DNA of 64,000 bases from Rhodanobacteraceae bacterium (GTDB taxonomy: Bacteria > Pseudomonadota > Gammaproteobacteria > Xanthomonadales > Rhodanobacteraceae), in contig SCQU01000004.1 of the NCBI GenBank assembly GCA_004299555.1, positions 124,001 to 188,000 of the forward strand, given 5' to 3'. Position numbers and translations under genes: made by a program. This document shows positions 24,552 to 34,184 of the stretch, one piece after another. The notes under the pieces were generated by a model. The model saw only the letters and a program-made list of their open reading frames with translations. It was not told where the DNA came from and searched no databases. How positions within the stretch are numbered: the first letter of the stretch is position 1; each line of letters opens with the position of its first letter.

Positions 24552-25469
24552 ATGATCAAGTGGATCGTCCTTGCCATTTTTGTCGCCAGCGCGCTGTACG
24601 TGCATTTCCGCGGGCGCGAGCGCCACCGCCTGGTGCGCCAGCTGACGGACCACTCGACCTTCATGGCGCCGATCAACGTGTTGATGTATGCGTTTTCGCG
24701 CGTCGCGCGGACGCCCTACCTCGCGGTCGCCGACTTTCCGGAACTGGAAAACCTGCGCAGCCACTGGCAAACGATCCGCGACGAGGCGGTCGCGCTGGCG
24801 CACGACAGCCAGATCAAGGCTTCCGATCAATACAACGATGCGGGCTTCCAATCATTCTTCCGCACCGGCTGGAAACGGTTTTACCTGAAGTGGTACGACG
24901 ACGCGCCACACCCCTCGGCGCTGCGCCTGTGCCCCCGTACGGTCGAGATCCTGAAGGCGTCCCCGCACATCAAGGCGGCGGCGTTTACCGAGCTGCCGCC
25001 GGGCAGCAAGCTGGGCAAGCACCGCGACCCCTTCGCCGGCTCGCTGCGGTACCACCTTGGCCTCATCACGCCCAACGACGATCGCTGCTGGATCAACGTC
25101 GACGGCACGCCCTACAGCTGGCGCGATGGCGAAGGCGTGGTGTTCGACGAAACGTATGTCCACTGGGCCGCCAACGAGACCGGCCACGACCGCATCATCC
25201 TGTTTTGCGATCTCGAACGCCCGATGAAGTACCGCTGGGCGACAGCACTCAACCACGCGGTCGCGCGCACCCTGCTGCACGCGGGCTCATCACCGAACGC
25301 GGCCGGCGACCGCACCGGTGGCGTCAACCGGATATTCAAGTACGCCTATGCGATCCGCCACGTCGGCAAAAAACTCAAGCAGCGCAATCGCAAGCTGTAC
25401 TACGCCACCAAGTGGACGCTGTTCGGCGTGATCCTGGCCGCGATCCTCGTGCCGTGGCGGATGCTGTGA
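24552..25469 (+). CDS. lpxO: Lipid A 2-hydroxylase LpxO (aspartyl/asparaginyl beta-hydroxylase family)
   Basis: A 305-residue Fe(II)/2-oxoglutarate dioxygenase anchored in the inner membrane that adds a 2-hydroxyl to a secondary acyl chain of lipid A in known members. The opening (one membrane segment, then VHFRGRERHRLVRQLTDHSTFMAP) and the block YNDAGFQSFFRTGWKRFYLKWYDD are diagnostic for LpxO. The iron ligands fit HRD in KLGKHRDPFAGSLRYH and the distal His in DETYVHWAANET. The C-terminal hydrophobic segment (about 285-300) is also typical. It is divergent from the exporter operon and shares the enhancer region, so co-regulation is possible. Confidence 0.88.
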   Translation: MIKWIVLAIFVASALYVHFRGRERHRLVRQLTDHSTFMAPINVLMYAFSRVARTPYLAVADFPELENLRSHWQTIRDEAVALAHDSQIKASDQYNDAGFQSFFRTGWKRFYLKWYDDAPHPSALRLCPRTVEILKASPHIKAAAFTELPPGSKLGKHRDPFAGSLRYHLGLITPNDDRCWINVDGTPYSWRDGEGVVFDETYVHWAANETGHDRIILFCDLERPMKYRWATALNHAVARTLLHAGSSPNAAGDRTGGVNRIFKYAYAIRHVGKKLKQRNRKLYYATKWTLFGVILAAILVPWRML

Positions 25470-25573
25470 TTGAGGCCGCCTGCACGCAAGTTCCTACCTG
25501 AGCCGCTGTGGCAGGAAGACGCAGGCGTCTAAAGCCGCAGCCGTTGTAGGAGCCTGCACGCAAGGCAACGAGG

Positions 25574-26890
25574 CTACAGCTCGCGCAACGCGGTCGTCAC
25601 CGGCAGGCGCGCGGCCCGCATGGCGGGGAACAGGCCGCCGATGAAGCCAATCGCCAGCGCCCACTTCAAGCCGTTCCACACCAGCGCCGGCGTCACCTGG
25701 AACTGGAAGATCATCTGGGTGAAGCTGAATCCGCCGCCGGCCGAGGTGGAGGCGGTGAAGTGGCCAAAAAGCGCCCACGCCACGAACGCGCCGAGCACGC
25801 CACCGGCCAATGCCAGCAGCATGGTTTCCAGCAGCACCGACACCATCACCGGCGTGCCGCGGAAGCCGACCGCACGCAACGTCGCGATTTCGCGCGCGCG
25901 GGTCGCGACCGCCGCGTACATGGAGTTGAGCGCGCCGAAAATCGCGCCGATGGCCATGATCGCCGCGATGACGATGCCAAGAGTACGGATCAATTTGTTG
26001 ATCCCGGCGGACTGGTCGGCGAAGTACTTGTGGGTGGTCTGCGCGTCGACCTTCAGTTGCGGATTGGCCGCGAGCGCCGCCTTGAACGTGCTGAAAGCCG
26101 CCGGCGAAGTCAGCTTCACGGTGACCGAGGACGCACTGCTGCCGCGGTGATACACCGGGGCGATGGTGTCGGCATCAGCCCAGATTTCCGAATTGTAGGC
26201 ATCGCCGGAATCAAATTCCCCGACGACTTTCCACCGCTGGTTCGCCAGTTTGATGCTGGAGCCGATCGCCATGCCCTTGAATTGTCCAAGCACGCCCTTG
26301 CCGACGTCGAGTTCCAGCGTACCGGGCGTGAACTTGCGCCCGGCGATGATCTTCACGTTCGGGCGCACCGCCCACGCCTCGGGACCCACCCCCCGCACCG
26401 AGACGTTCGCGTCCTGGCCGTTGTTCTTCGGCAGCGAAGCGGCCAGCAACAATTCAGGCGACGCGATCGGGTGGCCCTGCGCGTCGCGGGCGACACCCGC
26501 GGACTGCGCGATCAACACCACGTCGTTGTGTGACAAGACCGAACTGCTCTCGGCCTGCGACCCGCCGCGCAACACGATCGCGGTGCCCTCGTTGCCGGTT
26601 CCTTGCAGCGTCGCCGACAGGCCCTGTCCCATCGCCAGCAACGCCACCAGCACCCCAACCACGCCAGCAATTCCGACCACGATCACCAACGACGCGCCCC
26701 AGCGCGAGGACAGGGTCGCCAGCCCGACGCCGGTCACGCTCAGCGTGCGCCGGCCATCGCGCGTCAACGCGAGCCACAACGCCAGCACGGCCACGGCGGC
26801 CACGGCGCCGTACCAGGGCAGGAACGACCACGCCACCAGACACGCGACCAGGATCACGATCAGCAGCAGACCACGCAGGAACTTGCGCAT
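25574..26890 (-). CDS. ABC transporter permease, MacB/FtsX type (second exporter, subunit 2)
   Basis: A 438-residue permease. Two close hydrophobic segments lie at the N-terminus (about 5-45), an extra pair compared with ordinary MacB permeases, then another at about 70-92, a periplasmic MacB_PCD domain (about 95-295) and three C-terminal segments (about 305-430). The cytosolic loop VATRAREIATLRAVGFRGTPVMVSVLLE is the usual FtsX coupling region. It is not closely related to the A or B types of the first exporter. The gene follows the other permease by 11 bases and ends the second operon. Confidence 0.88.
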   Translation of the reverse strand: MRKFLRGLLLIVILVACLVAWSFLPWYGAVAAVAVLALWLALTRDGRRTLSVTGVGLATLSSRWGASLVIVVGIAGVVGVLVALLAMGQGLSATLQGTGNEGTAIVLRGGSQAESSSVLSHNDVVLIAQSAGVARDAQGHPIASPELLLAASLPKNNGQDANVSVRGVGPEAWAVRPNVKIIAGRKFTPGTLELDVGKGVLGQFKGMAIGSSIKLANQRWKVVGEFDSGDAYNSEIWADADTIAPVYHRGSSASSVTVKLTSPAAFSTFKAALAANPQLKVDAQTTHKYFADQSAGINKLIRTLGIVIAAIMAIGAIFGALNSMYAAVATRAREIATLRAVGFRGTPVMVSVLLETMLLALAGGVLGAFVAWALFGHFTASTSAGGGFSFTQMIFQFQVTPALVWNGLKWALAIGFIGGLFPAMRAARLPVTTALREL

Positions 26891-26901
26891 GTGAATCTCC
26901 T

Positions 26902-28065
26902 TCAGCGTCCGGCGAGTGCGTCGACAATCTTCAGGCGCATCCCGCGCAGCGCGGGCAGCACGCCGACGATCACGCCAATCGCGATCATCAACACGATCGC
27001 GGAGCCCCAGATCGAGCCGCCCACATTGGCCATCGGGAAGGTGGCACCCAGCTTTGCCTTCAGCCCGCCGATCACCACCATCGCCAGCAACGTGCCAACC
27101 ACGCCGCCGATGACGACCATCAACACCGATTCGGCCAGCACCAGGCCCAATACGCTGCGGTTGGAAAAACCAATCGTTTTCAGCACAGCGAGTTCGGGGA
27201 TGCGTTCGCGCACCGCCTGCGCCATGGTGTTGCCGGTCAGAAGGATCAGGGTGAAGAACACCGCCGCCATGATGCCGCTGACGATCAGGCCGATATTGGC
27301 CAGCTGGCTGATGAACGACGCGCCGAACGCGTTGGCGGTTTCGGTCTTGGTTTCATGGTCGGAGTTGGCGCTGATCGCGTCGATCGCCTGCGAGATGCGG
27401 CTGGCCTGGTCGGGGCTTGCGATCTTTTCCTGATACCAGCCAACCGTACCCCTGGCGAATTGCCGCGCTTCGTCGAAATACTTCCAGCGGAAAAACATGG
27501 CGCCTTCGATCGCCTTCTCGCTGGCATGCTTGGCATGGAAGATGCCGACCAGTTTGAAGATCCAGGTGTTGCTGCCGTCTTTCTTGGGCCAGATCGTGGC
27601 TTCGAGCGGAATCTGGTCGCCGATCTTCCAGCCAAACCGCTTGGCCAACGTCGCGCCCACCACCGCGCCGTCGCGGGTGGTCTGGAATGCGCGCAGTTGA
27701 TCCGCTGGCAGCACCACCGCATCCTGGACCGCAAAATAATTACTGCCGACGGCTTCGTTTGGAAAGAAGTTCTTCGGATCCTGGTAAATCCCCTGGAACC
27801 AATCCACGCGGGTGACCGCCGAAACGCCGGGCACCGTCGCGATGCGCGACTGCAGGCTGAGCGGCAGCTGGCTTCCCAGGCCCAGTTTCGACATGGTGAT
27901 CAACTGACTGGCGCCATTGACGCTGTGCCCCGCGGCGGCAAACGCGGTACGCACCGAATCCAGCATCCCGAACAGCAGGAACGCCGCGACGATCGACACC
28001 ACCGTGAAAATCGTGCGGGTCTTGCGTCGCATCAGCGCCGACCAGACCAGGTGGAAGTATTTCAT
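26902..28065 (-). CDS. ABC transporter permease, MacB/FtsX type (second exporter, subunit 1)
   Basis: A 387-residue permease: MKYFHLVWSALMRRKTRTIF opening, membrane segment about 18-38, periplasmic domain (about 40-265) with HAKHASEKAIEGAMFFRWKYFDEAR, then three segments with the coupling loop AVRERIPELAVLKTIGFSNRSVLGLVLAES. The pattern resembles permeases of DevBCA/LolCDE-like glycolipid or lipoprotein exporters, but substrate cannot be told. It lies between the ATPase and the second permease; the gap to the ATPase holds a REP-like element. Confidence 0.88.
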   Translation of the reverse strand: MKYFHLVWSALMRRKTRTIFTVVSIVAAFLLFGMLDSVRTAFAAAGHSVNGASQLITMSKLGLGSQLPLSLQSRIATVPGVSAVTRVDWFQGIYQDPKNFFPNEAVGSNYFAVQDAVVLPADQLRAFQTTRDGAVVGATLAKRFGWKIGDQIPLEATIWPKKDGSNTWIFKLVGIFHAKHASEKAIEGAMFFRWKYFDEARQFARGTVGWYQEKIASPDQASRISQAIDAISANSDHETKTETANAFGASFISQLANIGLIVSGIMAAVFFTLILLTGNTMAQAVRERIPELAVLKTIGFSNRSVLGLVLAESVLMVVIGGVVGTLLAMVVIGGLKAKLGATFPMANVGGSIWGSAIVLMIAIGVIVGVLPALRGMRLKIVDALAGR

Positions 28066-28093
28066 TGGACGTTCCTCGTTTCAGCCTGCTTGC

Positions 28094-28208
28094 TCCCTTC
28101 TCCCTCCGGGAGAAGGTGGCCGAAGGCCGGATGAGGGTCCGGACGCACTGGGTGTTTACGCAAGGCCCGTACCCTCACCCCCGACCCTTCTCCCGACGGG
28201 AGGGGGGT
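28094..28208. repeat. REP-like CCCTCTCC/CCTTCTCCC element (copy 3), between second-exporter ATPase and permease
   Basis: CCCTTCTCCCTCCGGGAGAAGG hairpin with GGCCGAAGGCC and ATGAGGGTCCGGAC, followed by inverted ACCCTCACCCCCGACCCTTC and TCCCGACGGGAGGGG. Same design as 22936-23053 in opposite orientation. Confidence 0.8.
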
Positions 28209-28228
28209 TCCAAAAAATAACCAACGCA

Positions 28229-28951
<723 letters not shown>

Positions 28952-28969
28952 GGTCGTCTCCTCACATTG

Positions 28970-29068
28970 TCGTCATTCCGGGGCCGGCGCAGCCGGAACC
29001 CGGAATCGGTTCTGGTAGGCATCGAGACCGATTCCGGGTCCTGCGCTTCGCGCAGCCCCGGAATGACA
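28970..29068. repeat. REP-like inverted repeat, GTCATTCCGG family (copy 2)
   Basis: GTCATTCCGG (28972-28981) and CCGGAATGAC (29058-29067) form the outer pair; CCCGGAATCGG and CCGATTCCGGG form an inner pair, and GCGC-TTCG-CGCGC-like bases a third. Matches the copy at 13021-13141 in both outer and inner pairs. Confidence 0.8.
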
Positions 29069-29074
29069 AGCCGT

Positions 29075-30304
29075 CTACTGCCCGCCTGAGTTCTTCACCT
29101 GCACCTTCTCGCCATTTCTCAAGTCCGCTGGCGGCGTGGTGGCGACTTCGGCACCCGCGTCCAGGCCTTGCAACACTTGCTTCATGTCGGAAAAGTCACC
29201 GCCGGTTTTCACCGCCGTGCGTTTCGCACGGCCATCCGCCACCACAAACACCACCTCCTTGCCGTCGCGTTGCACCACCGCCGATTTGGGTACCAGTACG
29301 CCCGGCAGCGGCTTGGCATCCCTGGCCGCCTGTTCCAGGAACGACACGCGCACGCCCATCTGCGGAATGATGCGCGGATCCTTCTGATCGAGCGCAATGC
29401 GCACCTTCACGGTCGCCTTGCTCTTGTCGGCACTCGGGATGATCGCGATGACGTGCGCGGGGATCTTCCAGTCAGGGTACGCGTCGAGCACGGCCGTGAC
29501 GGGCATGTCCGGCTTGACGCGGCTGATGTAGGTTTCGTTGACGTCGACGTCGACTTCGAGCGAGTTCATGTCCACCACCGTGGCGACGCCGCCACCACCC
29601 ACCGTGTACGGCGACACGATCTGGCCGATTTCCGCGTCCTTGACGGTGACCACGCCCGTGAACGGCGCGCGGATGACGGTGTAATCGACGTTGATCTGCG
29701 CCGCCTTCGCGTTGTCCTTGGCCGCCTGCGCCTGCTTTTCTGCAACGTCGAGGGCGGCGACATCGGTCGCAACCTGGGTATTGGCCTGCTGCGCGGACTG
29801 CTTGGACACATAGCCGCGCGCCACCACCGCGTCCAGGCGCGCAGCATCGGCCCGCGCCTGCGCCAGCGTTGCCCGCGCCTGCACGATCTGCGCCTGCGCG
29901 GCCGCCGACTGCGCCTTGGCGGCATTCAACTGCGCCACATACTGGGTGTCATCCAGCCGCGCCAGCACCTGGCCGCGCTTGACGTGTTCGCCTTCCTCGA
30001 CCGACACCGAAACCAGGGTACCGATGAGCTGTGCCGCCACCACGGCCTGCCGCCGCGCGACCACATACCCCGTCGCCTGCAGCACCGCCGCGGCGTTGCC
30101 GGCCGCGGACAGGGCCACCGCGGTGGACGTCGATACCGTGACCGCCTTCGAGCGCAGCGAAAACGCGGCCACGCCGACCGCGATCAGGACCACGACGGCG
30201 ATGCCGGCGATCCACGGCCAGCGCGGCGACGGCGCATCGTCATCGCGCTCGGCGCGGTCGATGCGCAGCTCATGCAACAAGTCGTGGTCGGACTGCCCGT
30301 TCAT
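29075..30304 (-). CDS. Periplasmic adaptor (membrane fusion) protein of second ABC exporter
   Basis: A 409-residue HlyD/MacA-type adaptor: cytosolic lead (MNGQSDHDLLHELRIDRAERDD), one membrane segment (about 31-52), first lipoyl half (ARRQAVVAAQLIGTLVSVSVEEGEHVKRGQVLARLD), a long Ala/Gln-rich helical hairpin (about 115-210), second lipoyl half (VIRAPFTGVVTVKDAEIGQIVSP), beta-barrel and a C-terminal domain. The hydrophilic N-terminal tail of about 30 residues is longer than usual. ATG 30304 gives the conventional start. It begins the second exporter operon; I see no sigma54 site before it, in contrast with the first. Confidence 0.92.
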   Translation of the reverse strand: MNGQSDHDLLHELRIDRAERDDDAPSPRWPWIAGIAVVVLIAVGVAAFSLRSKAVTVSTSTAVALSAAGNAAAVLQATGYVVARRQAVVAAQLIGTLVSVSVEEGEHVKRGQVLARLDDTQYVAQLNAAKAQSAAAQAQIVQARATLAQARADAARLDAVVARGYVSKQSAQQANTQVATDVAALDVAEKQAQAAKDNAKAAQINVDYTVIRAPFTGVVTVKDAEIGQIVSPYTVGGGGVATVVDMNSLEVDVDVNETYISRVKPDMPVTAVLDAYPDWKIPAHVIAIIPSADKSKATVKVRIALDQKDPRIIPQMGVRVSFLEQAARDAKPLPGVLVPKSAVVQRDGKEVVFVVADGRAKRTAVKTGGDFSDMKQVLQGLDAGAEVATTPPADLRNGEKVQVKNSGGQ

Positions 30305-30475
30305 CCCTAACTTCCCTGCGCGCGGCCATCTGCAGCCGCGCAAGTTTGCCATACATTGCCGGGCGCAGCACCGGCCGACCATGCGCACGCATCAACGATC
30401 GCGCCTGACACTCGTCATGCGGCGACCACGGCGGTGCGTGCCTACAATCATGCATTCCGACGCGAGGCACACCCC

Positions 30476-31165
30476 ATGCCCTACCTGTTTGAACCCGCCG
30501 TCCTCCCCAGCCTGCCGATCGCCGGCAGCGAGGCGCGCTTCCCGCTCCACCGCATCTATTGCATTGGCCGCAACTACGCAAGCCACGCCAGGGAAATGGG
30601 CGCGCAGGCCGTGAGCCGCGCGAACCCGGTGTTCTTCATGAAGCCCGCCGACGGCATCGTGCCTGAAGGTGGCGACGTACCCTATCCATCGGTGACCCAC
30701 GCGTTTCACCACGAAGTGGAAATGGTGGCGGCACTCGCGCACGGCGGCCGCGATATCGACGCGGCACACGCGCTCGACTGCGTGTTCGGCTACGGCGTGG
30801 GCCTGGACCTGACCCGGCGTGACCTGCAGGCCGCGATGAAGGCCCAGGGCTTCCCGTGGGAAGTCGCCAAGAGCTTTGACGCCTCGGCACCGGTATCGGC
30901 CCTTCACGCCGCGCGGGACGTCGGCCACCCGGCGCGCGCGCGCCTTTCGCTTGAGGTCAACGGCCAGATCCGTCAGGACAGCGACATCGCCGACATGATC
31001 TTCACGGTACCCGAGATCATCGCGGAACTGTCGACGCTGTTCGCGCTGCAGCCCGGCGACCTCATCTACACCGGCACGCCCGCGGGCGTCGGTCCGATGG
31101 TCCGCGGCGATCACTTCCACGCCGAACTTGCCGGCATCGCGACGCTGGACGGGCAAATCGTCTGA
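30476..31165 (+). CDS. Fumarylacetoacetate hydrolase (FAH) family protein
   Basis: A 229-residue single-domain FAH-fold enzyme. The segment IYCIGRNYASHAREMG opens the catalytic fold, FHHEVEMVAAL carries the two metal-binding glutamates, GYGVGLDLTRRDLQ the third acidic ligand, and DLIYTGTPAGVGPM the conserved C-terminal turn. Family members hydrolyse C-C bonds of acylpyruvates or act as oxaloacetate decarboxylase/tautomerase; substrate here is not deducible. A TACAAT hexamer at 30443-30448 is a candidate -10. No catabolic genes are adjacent. Confidence 0.88.
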   Translation: MPYLFEPAVLPSLPIAGSEARFPLHRIYCIGRNYASHAREMGAQAVSRANPVFFMKPADGIVPEGGDVPYPSVTHAFHHEVEMVAALAHGGRDIDAAHALDCVFGYGVGLDLTRRDLQAAMKAQGFPWEVAKSFDASAPVSALHAARDVGHPARARLSLEVNGQIRQDSDIADMIFTVPEIIAELSTLFALQPGDLIYTGTPAGVGPMVRGDHFHAELAGIATLDGQIV

Positions 31166-31262
31166 TCCGGCGTGGTTGCACGCCGCGCGTGGCGGTGCCT
31201 AAATGGACGCGTCGCAACCCGACACCAGACGCACGGACCCACCCTCGAGAAAGGAACACGCA

Positions 31263-31661
31263 ATGAGCTTTGCCCAGGACTTCAAGGCCTTCATCATGCG
31301 CGGCAACGTGGTCGACCTGGCCGTCGCCGTGGTCATCGGCGGCGCATTCGGCAAGATCGTCACCTCGCTGGTCAACGACATCATCATGCCGCCGATCGGC
31401 ATGCTCACGGGCGGCATCGACTTCTCGAAACTGAAGTTCATCCTCCAGGACTCGGCTGATCCAAGGAAGGTGGTCGCCGTCAACTACGGCACCTTCATCA
31501 ACACCATCATCACGTTCCTGATCATCGCGCTGGCGATCTTCATCGTGATCAAGCTCATGGAACGGGCCATGCCGAAGAAGGAATCCGCGCCCGCCGCGCC
31601 GCCGCCGGAAGTCGCGCTGCTGACGGAAATCCGCGACCTGCTGCAGCGATCCACCCACTGA
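31263..31661 (+). CDS. mscL: Large-conductance mechanosensitive channel MscL
   Basis: A 132-residue membrane channel that opens at high membrane tension to release solutes during osmotic downshock. The N-terminal amphipathic helix and first membrane segment are visible as [40 protein letters not shown], the second segment at about 75-97 ([22 protein letters not shown]), and the C-terminal cytosolic helix bundle ends with [13 protein letters not shown]. Length is standard. GAAAGGAACACGCA precedes ATG 31263. Confidence 0.96.
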   Translation: MSFAQDFKAFIMRGNVVDLAVAVVIGGAFGKIVTSLVNDIIMPPIGMLTGGIDFSKLKFILQDSADPRKVVAVNYGTFINTIITFLIIALAIFIVIKLMERAMPKKESAPAAPPPEVALLTEIRDLLQRSTH

Positions 31662-31683
31662 GCCCGAACCGTGTACCACGCCG

Positions 31684-32226
31684 ATGCCGATTGCAGTCAT
31701 CCAGACCGACATCACCACGCTGCAGGTTGACGCCATCGTCAACGCGGCCAACGAAGCGATGCTTGGGGGCGGCGGGGTTGATGGCGCGATCCACCGGGCC
31801 GCCGGGCCGGGCCTGCTCGACGCCTGCCGCGCGGTGCCGGAAGTACGCCCCGGGGTGCGCTGCCCGACCGGCCAGGCGCGCATCACGCCGGGGTTCAACC
31901 TGCGCGCCAACTGGGTCATCCACGCGGTCGGGCCGGTATGGCGCGGCGGCACGCACGATGAACCCAAGCTCCTTGCCGCGTGCCATCAGCACGCCCTGGA
32001 GATCGCGCGCCAGCACGCGATCGACAGCATTGCCTTCCCGGCCATCAGCTGCGGCGTCTACGGTTATCCACGCGACGCCGCAGCGGGCGTCGTCATGAGC
32101 GTGCTGGCCGACGAGCAACACCGCACGCGCACGCCGCGCCGCATCGTGCTGTGCGCGTTCGACCGCGGCATGGAAGATGCCTGGCGGCGTGCGGCTGCGC
32201 GCCTGCACGTAGCCATCGCCTCCTGA
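31684..32226 (+). CDS. Macrodomain protein, O-acetyl-ADP-ribose deacetylase (MacroD/YmdB type)
   Basis: A 180-residue stand-alone macrodomain. The catalytic/ADP-ribose loop is DAIVNAANEAMLGGGGVDGAIHRAAG (residues about 16-41) and the second ligand loop is ISCGVYGYPRDAA (about 121-133). MacroD-type enzymes remove O-acetyl from ADP-ribose and mono-ADP-ribose from acidic residues. It follows mscL by 22 bases and converges on batD. Confidence 0.93.
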   Translation: MPIAVIQTDITTLQVDAIVNAANEAMLGGGGVDGAIHRAAGPGLLDACRAVPEVRPGVRCPTGQARITPGFNLRANWVIHAVGPVWRGGTHDEPKLLAACHQHALEIARQHAIDSIAFPAISCGVYGYPRDAAAGVVMSVLADEQHRTRTPRRIVLCAFDRGMEDAWRRAAARLHVAIAS

Positions 32227-32261
32227 GGCGGACCGCGCGGCTTTCACGCTTTCGGCCGTAG

Positions 32262-32290
32262 GAAGGGGCCCGGCGCGAAGCGCCGGACCA
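32262..32290. terminator. Hairpin after the macrodomain gene
   Basis: CCGGCGC-GAA-GCGCCGG (32270-32286) follows a TAGGA lead typical of short REP elements. It lies between the convergent macrodomain and batD genes. No U-tract, so it may act as a REP or Rho-independent-like barrier; uncertain. Confidence 0.4.
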
Positions 32291-32360
32291 CGCGCCCGTC
32301 CCGAAAAACGTCATCCCCGTCAATCCCCCGTCGCCGGCGAAGGGGAAGCGATCCTCGTGT

Positions 32361-34184
32361 TCAGTGCGCCGGCGGATACAGTGGCGGCAATGCGCCCGTA
32401 TCCTGACGCGCGTGCGGTTCAGGGTCACGCCAGACAAAACCGCGCGCAAACGCCAGCGCCACCGACGCACATGCCGACGCAGGGTCGCCGCGCTCCCAGC
32501 GTGCGCGCTGCAGGGCCCGCAGCGCCTCGCGCTGGCCAGCATCGGACAACGCCGCGCGCAGCGCACCCAGGTTGACGCACGCCGGCCGCACGCCGCGGGC
32601 CCACGCCAGCAGTGCGCGCTCGCATGCCGACGCATCACCCGCGCGCGCCGCCGCCAGGGCGCTTGCGTGCAACGCGCGTGAATCCGGCTTGGCCGGTGGT
32701 CGCGGCATCGAGCTGGAAACCGACGCCACACCAAGGTTGGCCGGATGCGCGTCCGCGCCAGCGGCAACCGCGCCCGCGGGCGCTCGCGCGGAAAGCCGCC
32801 GACGCCACCACCAAACGCCTGCCGCCAGCACCACGGCAAGCCACAACACGAGGCTCGCCAATGCGATGTCGCGCCAATGCACGGCCGTCGCCACCGCTCG
32901 GGCAGGTGGCGGCGGCGCGGCCGACGCCGGCACTGGCGCACTGGCACCCGACGCCACGCCAGCACTTGGCGGCGCGGCCGATCCCGCAGCGGTAGCGACG
33001 GCACCGGTGACCCGCAGCGCATGCGCCGGGACGGCAGCCTGCTCGGCCTGTCCGGTCGTGACGTTGAACCAGTTGAGCGTGAGCGCGGGAATCGACAACG
33101 TACCATCCCGGTCGGGCACGATCGCGAAGCTGCGGGTCCGGGTACCCCGCAGCCATTCACCGGTGGCATCGGTCGTGTCCTGCGTCTGGTCGGGATACAC
33201 GCGCGCACCGGCAAGCGTGGGCAGTTCCGGCTCCGGCAGGGCGTCGGCGGGCTGGCCGCTGGCACTGATGCTGAGCGTCACGGTCACCGGTACACCGGCG
33301 GTTGCCCCGCCATTGGCGGGCAGGCCGGTCAACCGCAGCTGCACGCCGCGCGCGGGCAGCCACGGCTTGCCGCCATGGGCAGGCTCCGCACGCGCGTCGA
33401 TGCTCACCGCCGGTGCGGTCGCCGTCACGGCCGTGCCCAACCCGGGCAGTTGCCCGTTGAGCAGCGCGTTGGGATTGTTGAGCAGCGCGCCCGGGTTGTT
33501 GAGTAACGCGCCGAGGTTGCCCGCGCCCGCCCCCTGGCCCTGGAATGCCGGTCCTTGCACGGTGATCGGGCCGCTGCGTGTCGGAATCAACGCCCAGCTG
33601 CGCTCCAGCACCTTGTAGGCATAGCCGTCACGCTGGGTCATGTAGCTGTGGTCGCGGTCGAGCTTCACCAGCCGCGCGCCGTCGGCCGAGGGATCGCCCA
33701 GCGATCCGCTGACGCCCGGCAGGTAATACAGGCGCACGGTGTAGACGGTCTGCTCGCCGACGTAGGGTGCGCTCGCCAGCACGCTCGCCTGCATGAACGC
33801 CGGGTCGCCCAGCTTGCCGCTGCCGCCGGCCGGGGCCGCGCCGACCCGCAAGGTCAGCGGCTGGGTGCGCGTGCCGCCGACACTCAGCGCGGGAATGGTC
33901 AGGGTACCGGCATGCAGTGGTTTCAGGGCAATACCAAGCTGGTCGCTGCGGGTGGTCTTGCCGTTGACGATGGCGACGCTGCTGGAACGCGAGCTGCCCA
34001 GCACCTGGAAATCCTTTTGCAGCGGCGCAAGATCCGGGGTGCCGATCGCGCCATCGGATTTGATGTTGAGGGTGACGGTATCCCCAAGGCTGACCTGGCT
34101 GCGATCGAGAAACGCACTGACCGTCGCGGCCTGCGCCAGGGGCGCCAGCAACAGCAGCGCGATGATCCAACAGCGATGCATCAT
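32361..34184 (-). CDS. batD: BatD-like protein (oxygen tolerance domain), membrane-anchored periplasmic
   Basis: A 607-residue protein: signal peptide (MMHRCWIIALLLLAPLAQA), several immunoglobulin-like BatD repeats (about 20-420), a Pro/Ala-rich linker, one membrane segment near 440-462 and a cytosolic C-terminal helical domain. Near residues 222-247 a tandem GALLNNPGALLNNPNALLNG repeat interrupts the BatD region. Last gene of the moxR-bat cluster, starting in an ATGA overlap with batB. The role of Bat proteins is assigned to stress tolerance or chaperone-like complexes with MoxR; the molecular activity is not known. Confidence 0.88.
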   Translation of the reverse strand: MMHRCWIIALLLLAPLAQAATVSAFLDRSQVSLGDTVTLNIKSDGAIGTPDLAPLQKDFQVLGSSRSSSVAIVNGKTTRSDQLGIALKPLHAGTLTIPALSVGGTRTQPLTLRVGAAPAGGSGKLGDPAFMQASVLASAPYVGEQTVYTVRLYYLPGVSGSLGDPSADGARLVKLDRDHSYMTQRDGYAYKVLERSWALIPTRSGPITVQGPAFQGQGAGAGNLGALLNNPGALLNNPNALLNGQLPGLGTAVTATAPAVSIDARAEPAHGGKPWLPARGVQLRLTGLPANGGATAGVPVTVTLSISASGQPADALPEPELPTLAGARVYPDQTQDTTDATGEWLRGTRTRSFAIVPDRDGTLSIPALTLNWFNVTTGQAEQAAVPAHALRVTGAVATAAGSAAPPSAGVASGASAPVPASAAPPPPARAVATAVHWRDIALASLVLWLAVVLAAGVWWWRRRLSARAPAGAVAAGADAHPANLGVASVSSSMPRPPAKPDSRALHASALAAARAGDASACERALLAWARGVRPACVNLGALRAALSDAGQREALRALQRARWERGDPASACASVALAFARGFVWRDPEPHARQDTGALPPLYPPAH

